64,000 nt of DNA from Gammaproteobacteria bacterium. GTDB lineage: Bacteria > Pseudomonadota > Gammaproteobacteria > Natronospirales > REEB76. The stretch spans positions 36,188 to 100,187 of the forward strand of contig DAHUYB010000036.1 of assembly GCA_027315405.1 (NCBI GenBank), written 5' to 3'. Shown one piece after another: positions 62,901 through 64,000 of this stretch (the first letter of the stretch is position 1; each line of letters begins with the position of its first letter). The position numbers were made by a program, and so were the translations under genes. The notes below the pieces were generated by a model. The model was not told the origin of the DNA and did not search any database. It saw only the letters and a program-made list of their open reading frames with translations.

Positions 62901-64000
62901 CGGTGAGGAGCACATTCCGCGCCGTCATATAGGCGCTCCAGTCAACCGTATCATTACCGGAACTCGCCCCGCCTCCATCCAGCGTGCCACTCAGGCTGGC
63001 TCCATTGCTAAAGACAAAAGTGTCCGCACCGCTGCCGCCCACCAAGCTGCCAATGTTCGTGAAACTGCCGCCGACCCCGGTGACCGTACCCTGATTAGCG
63101 CCGGTAAGGTTCCACAGGTTAGTGCTGTTGTTGGCCTGCAGGCTATTGCCTACAGCACTGCCGGCGCCACCACTGATATTGCCCGACAAGGTGCCGCCGC
63201 TCAGCACAAACTGGTTGGTACTGGCGCCGCCCGTCAGGTTCTCGATGCTCAAGAACTGGAACCCATCCACGTTGCCGGCGTTGCCGCCGGTAATCTGCCA
63301 GATGTTGGCCTGGTTCGGGCCGGTTAACACATCCGCGCCGCTGGCGCTGCCTGTAAGTATACTAATGCCGCTGAAATCCCCACCGATGAGTGGTCCGGTG
63401 CCTGTCCCGATGCCGCCACTGACTGAAGTTAACACCACGTTCACCGGGCCAGCAAGACTGCTGTAATCGAGCGTATTGGTACCACCGCCGCCAACGAGGT
63501 TGCCGCTCACCGAGCCGCCGGTAACGAACAAAAAGTGGTCATTGCCGGTGCCGCCGGTCAGGTTCTGAACGTTGCTGAATGCTCCCACCAGGGTGGTTGC
63601 CCCGCTGGAAACATTGCCACTGTTAGCGCCAGTGACGTTAAAGACGTCGCCGCTGTTATCGCCGGTGAGCGTGTTGCTGCCGGCGCCACCATCAATATTC
63701 GTTACGCTCCCGCCTGCCAGCACAAAGTTGTCGTTGCCGGTGCCGCCAGTCAGGTCTTGAATGTTGCTGAATATGCCCACCAGGGTGGTCACCCCGCTGG
63801 TGACATTGCCGCTGTTGGCCGCGGTGATGTTGAAGATATCGCCGCTATTGTCGCCGTTGAGCGTATTGTTACCGGTGCCGCCATCAATACTCCCAACACT
63901 GCCGCCGCTGACAAAGGCAAATGTGTCATTCCCTGTACCGCCCACGAGATCGGCAAAGTTGCTGAAGATCAGGCTTTGCCCGTCATTGTAGGTACCCCCG
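59959..64000 (-). CDS. giant repeat-rich secreted protein/adhesin (haemagglutinin-like; 5' part outside window)
   Basis: The minus-strand frame is open through the right edge and gives at least 1347 residues with no start. It is almost entirely Gly, Asn, Ser, Thr, Val and Ile in short beta-strand repeats, as in filamentous-haemagglutinin-like or RTX-like surface proteins. In the visible N-terminal third, 64-residue units carry LTGGTGND and GANSGNV. The C-terminal end is a non-repeated segment with two cysteines (DQCEQINSQPCNQ) and no beta-barrel, so a two-partner or type I secretion route is more likely than autotransport; no secretion gene is in the window. Confidence 0.85.
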   Translation of the reverse strand, partial: GGTYNDGQSLIFSNFADLVGGTGNDTFAFVSGGSVGSIDGGTGNNTLNGDNSGDIFNITAANSGNVTSGVTTLVGIFSNIQDLTGGTGNDNFVLAGGSVTNIDGGAGSNTLTGDNSGDVFNVTGANSGNVSSGATTLVGAFSNVQNLTGGTGNDHFLFVTGGSVSGNLVGGGGTNTLDYSSLAGPVNVVLTSVSGGIGTGTGPLIGGDFSGISILTGSASGADVLTGPNQANIWQITGGNAGNVDGFQFLSIENLTGGASTNQFVLSGGTLSGNISGGAGSAVGNSLQANNSTNLWNLTGANQGTVTGVGGSFTNIGSLVGGSGADTFVFSNGASLSGTLDGGGASSGNDTVDWSAYMTARNVLLTGVGTIDGMQGTEASIAGGFDNITVIIGANGNTGILNNLTGPNTANTWNVTSSNGGNLNSTLNFSNFQILTGGGSADTFNLSAGVSGSINGGGGTDIANIVSSFAAPATVLSINNVETINDNTAATITAATLAISGATSIGSASNPLLTNIGALQISGSNGNAFVNTLGSVDLQGIALGGGIFTLASGGSVTDSTGQDVTAGTVNITAVSGIGASGAQIKTIAGNLNAAVSGAGNIYASNTGAITLGTITTVNGAIDITSSGALIASGPITTGGNGAITLATGSGDLTIVGIMAANGSGNVNLNAAGVLNLDSAISSGTGSLLLTGGTGVTGNASGSLTGAVVNVTAASGGIFFTGVTSSVVGGTTLLAPGNITLQGFTTTHGALTIQNAGTFAVTGPVSLSAALTQTGSGPVLLSSSITSSGGSVQFASPVTVSGSADIATNGGNITFNQGISGANGSSSMTLDSGVGNMSLQTVTNLGTLSLQTSGTLLLGNNITTNNLLTVGVTGGVVITGSSVHIDTTNSNIDFSPATGINGVSPAGQALTINSGTGSVVLPKIGQNTPLASLTINGGTIILAGVTTSNAQSYTGNVQLNGNLSSTVSGGVQINGNLLLLNNTAVTAAGAGSIFVSGTVDGAHALALTTPSGQVSLAAVVGGSIALTSLTVNSAVANLKSITTSGNQAYQSGTTNLAGVLKSNAGAINFSGVLNIASASTIQANTIGFNGGANSVRGNSTLTLLPETKGLAVNIGGNGGGLTLNNTAMNGYDGSLYIGTGPGPGAPLFISSPVAVLAGNVTVNGSLTLGSSGSLLLAGMGNLILNSGTLTANSITLIAGSQNSVIQNPGVTQTLIQANTVILVSGGQIGELGQELNIKTTGSNPQVQIATGAIQTFLQPPTLPVLIGPPGAVIADDIATQLGLFIQDTLVTSIGQQIAALVENGGLLESGFVDVSLFQNISLYDVLGQGITLPVDQCEQINSQPCNQ
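63560..63951 (-). repeat. 192-bp tandem repeats within the giant surface protein gene
   Basis: The 14-base string CCCACCAGGGTGGT recurs at 63584 and 63776, exactly 192 bp (64 codons) apart, and the bases on either side are highly similar. Translations of the two units differ mainly at conservative positions. The array continues in degenerate form to about 62600 and probably past the right edge. Confidence 0.85.

Noticed and set aside
62408..62932. Plus-strand Leu/Pro/Val-rich open frames opposite the giant repeat protein (also 63122-63466)
   Set aside because: Antisense of Gly/Asn/Thr-rich repeats gives Pro/Leu/Val-rich frames automatically; they start and stop with the repeat pattern and have no ribosome-binding site.
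62600..64000. Regular repeats suggesting a CRISPR array
   Set aside because: The repeats are 192-bp coding units in frame with a large open reading frame, with no short direct repeats and unique spacers and no cas genes nearby.

Overview
The window is a stretch of gammaproteobacterial chromosome. It carries rpoS-nlpD-pcm-surE, the envelope/housekeeping block truD-ispF-ispD-ftsB-eno-kdsA-pyrG-tilS-accA-dnaE-rnhB-lpxB-lpxA-fabZ-lpxD-skp-bamA-rseP-dxr-cdsA-uppS-frr-pyrH-tsf-rpsB, then map-glnD-dapC-dapD-dapE and phoB-phoR-phoU. LpxA/LpxB/LpxD, BamA and Skp show a Gram-negative outer membrane. The recJ/RpfE-like pair and the membrane-anchored TPR proteins resemble the Xanthomonadales/Nevskiales side of the class. 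That placement is inference; no rRNA or tRNA is present to confirm it.

Layout: 1-5286, recJ (partial), an RpfE-like gene, a DUF498 gene and the stationary-phase rpoS cluster. 5373-10210, an Smr nuclease-like protein, a tiny membrane protein, a complete membrane TPR gene with a 5'-truncated relative separated by a 37-bp palindrome, and an enoyl-CoA hydratase. 10194-37087, one almost unbroken minus-strand series for isoprenoid, cell-division, lipid A, fatty-acid, outer-membrane and translation functions, with many 1- or 4-base stop/start overlaps. 37319-44104, a plus-strand series with map, the nitrogen sensor glnD and the succinylase lysine/DAP pathway.

44105-49842 is the unusual part: a compact island between dapE and dsbB with lower GC by eye and many non-ATG starts. 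On the minus strand are a ubiquitin-like protein ending Gly-Gly-Lys, an E2-like protein and a ThiF/E1-type adenylating enzyme. On the plus strand, converging on these, are a JAB/JAMM protease, an SMC/OLD-like AAA ATPase and an unrecognised Cys-rich protein whose tail resembles polymorphic-toxin nuclease domains. The operons overlap tail to tail by 26 bp. Near-identical 18-bp inverted repeats flank the island. It looks like a bacterial ubiquitin-like conjugation module, probably anti-phage, with an extra ATPase/putative-effector arm.

49843-64000 returns to core genes: dsbB, phoU, phoR, phoB (with a Pho box), tsaB, a DinG/YoaA helicase, a degenerate GT51 pseudoenzyme, GTP-type PEP carboxykinase, an FHA-domain protein, and the 3' part of a very large repeat-rich secreted protein that runs off the right edge. 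No CRISPR, complete insertion sequence, rRNA or tRNA was found.
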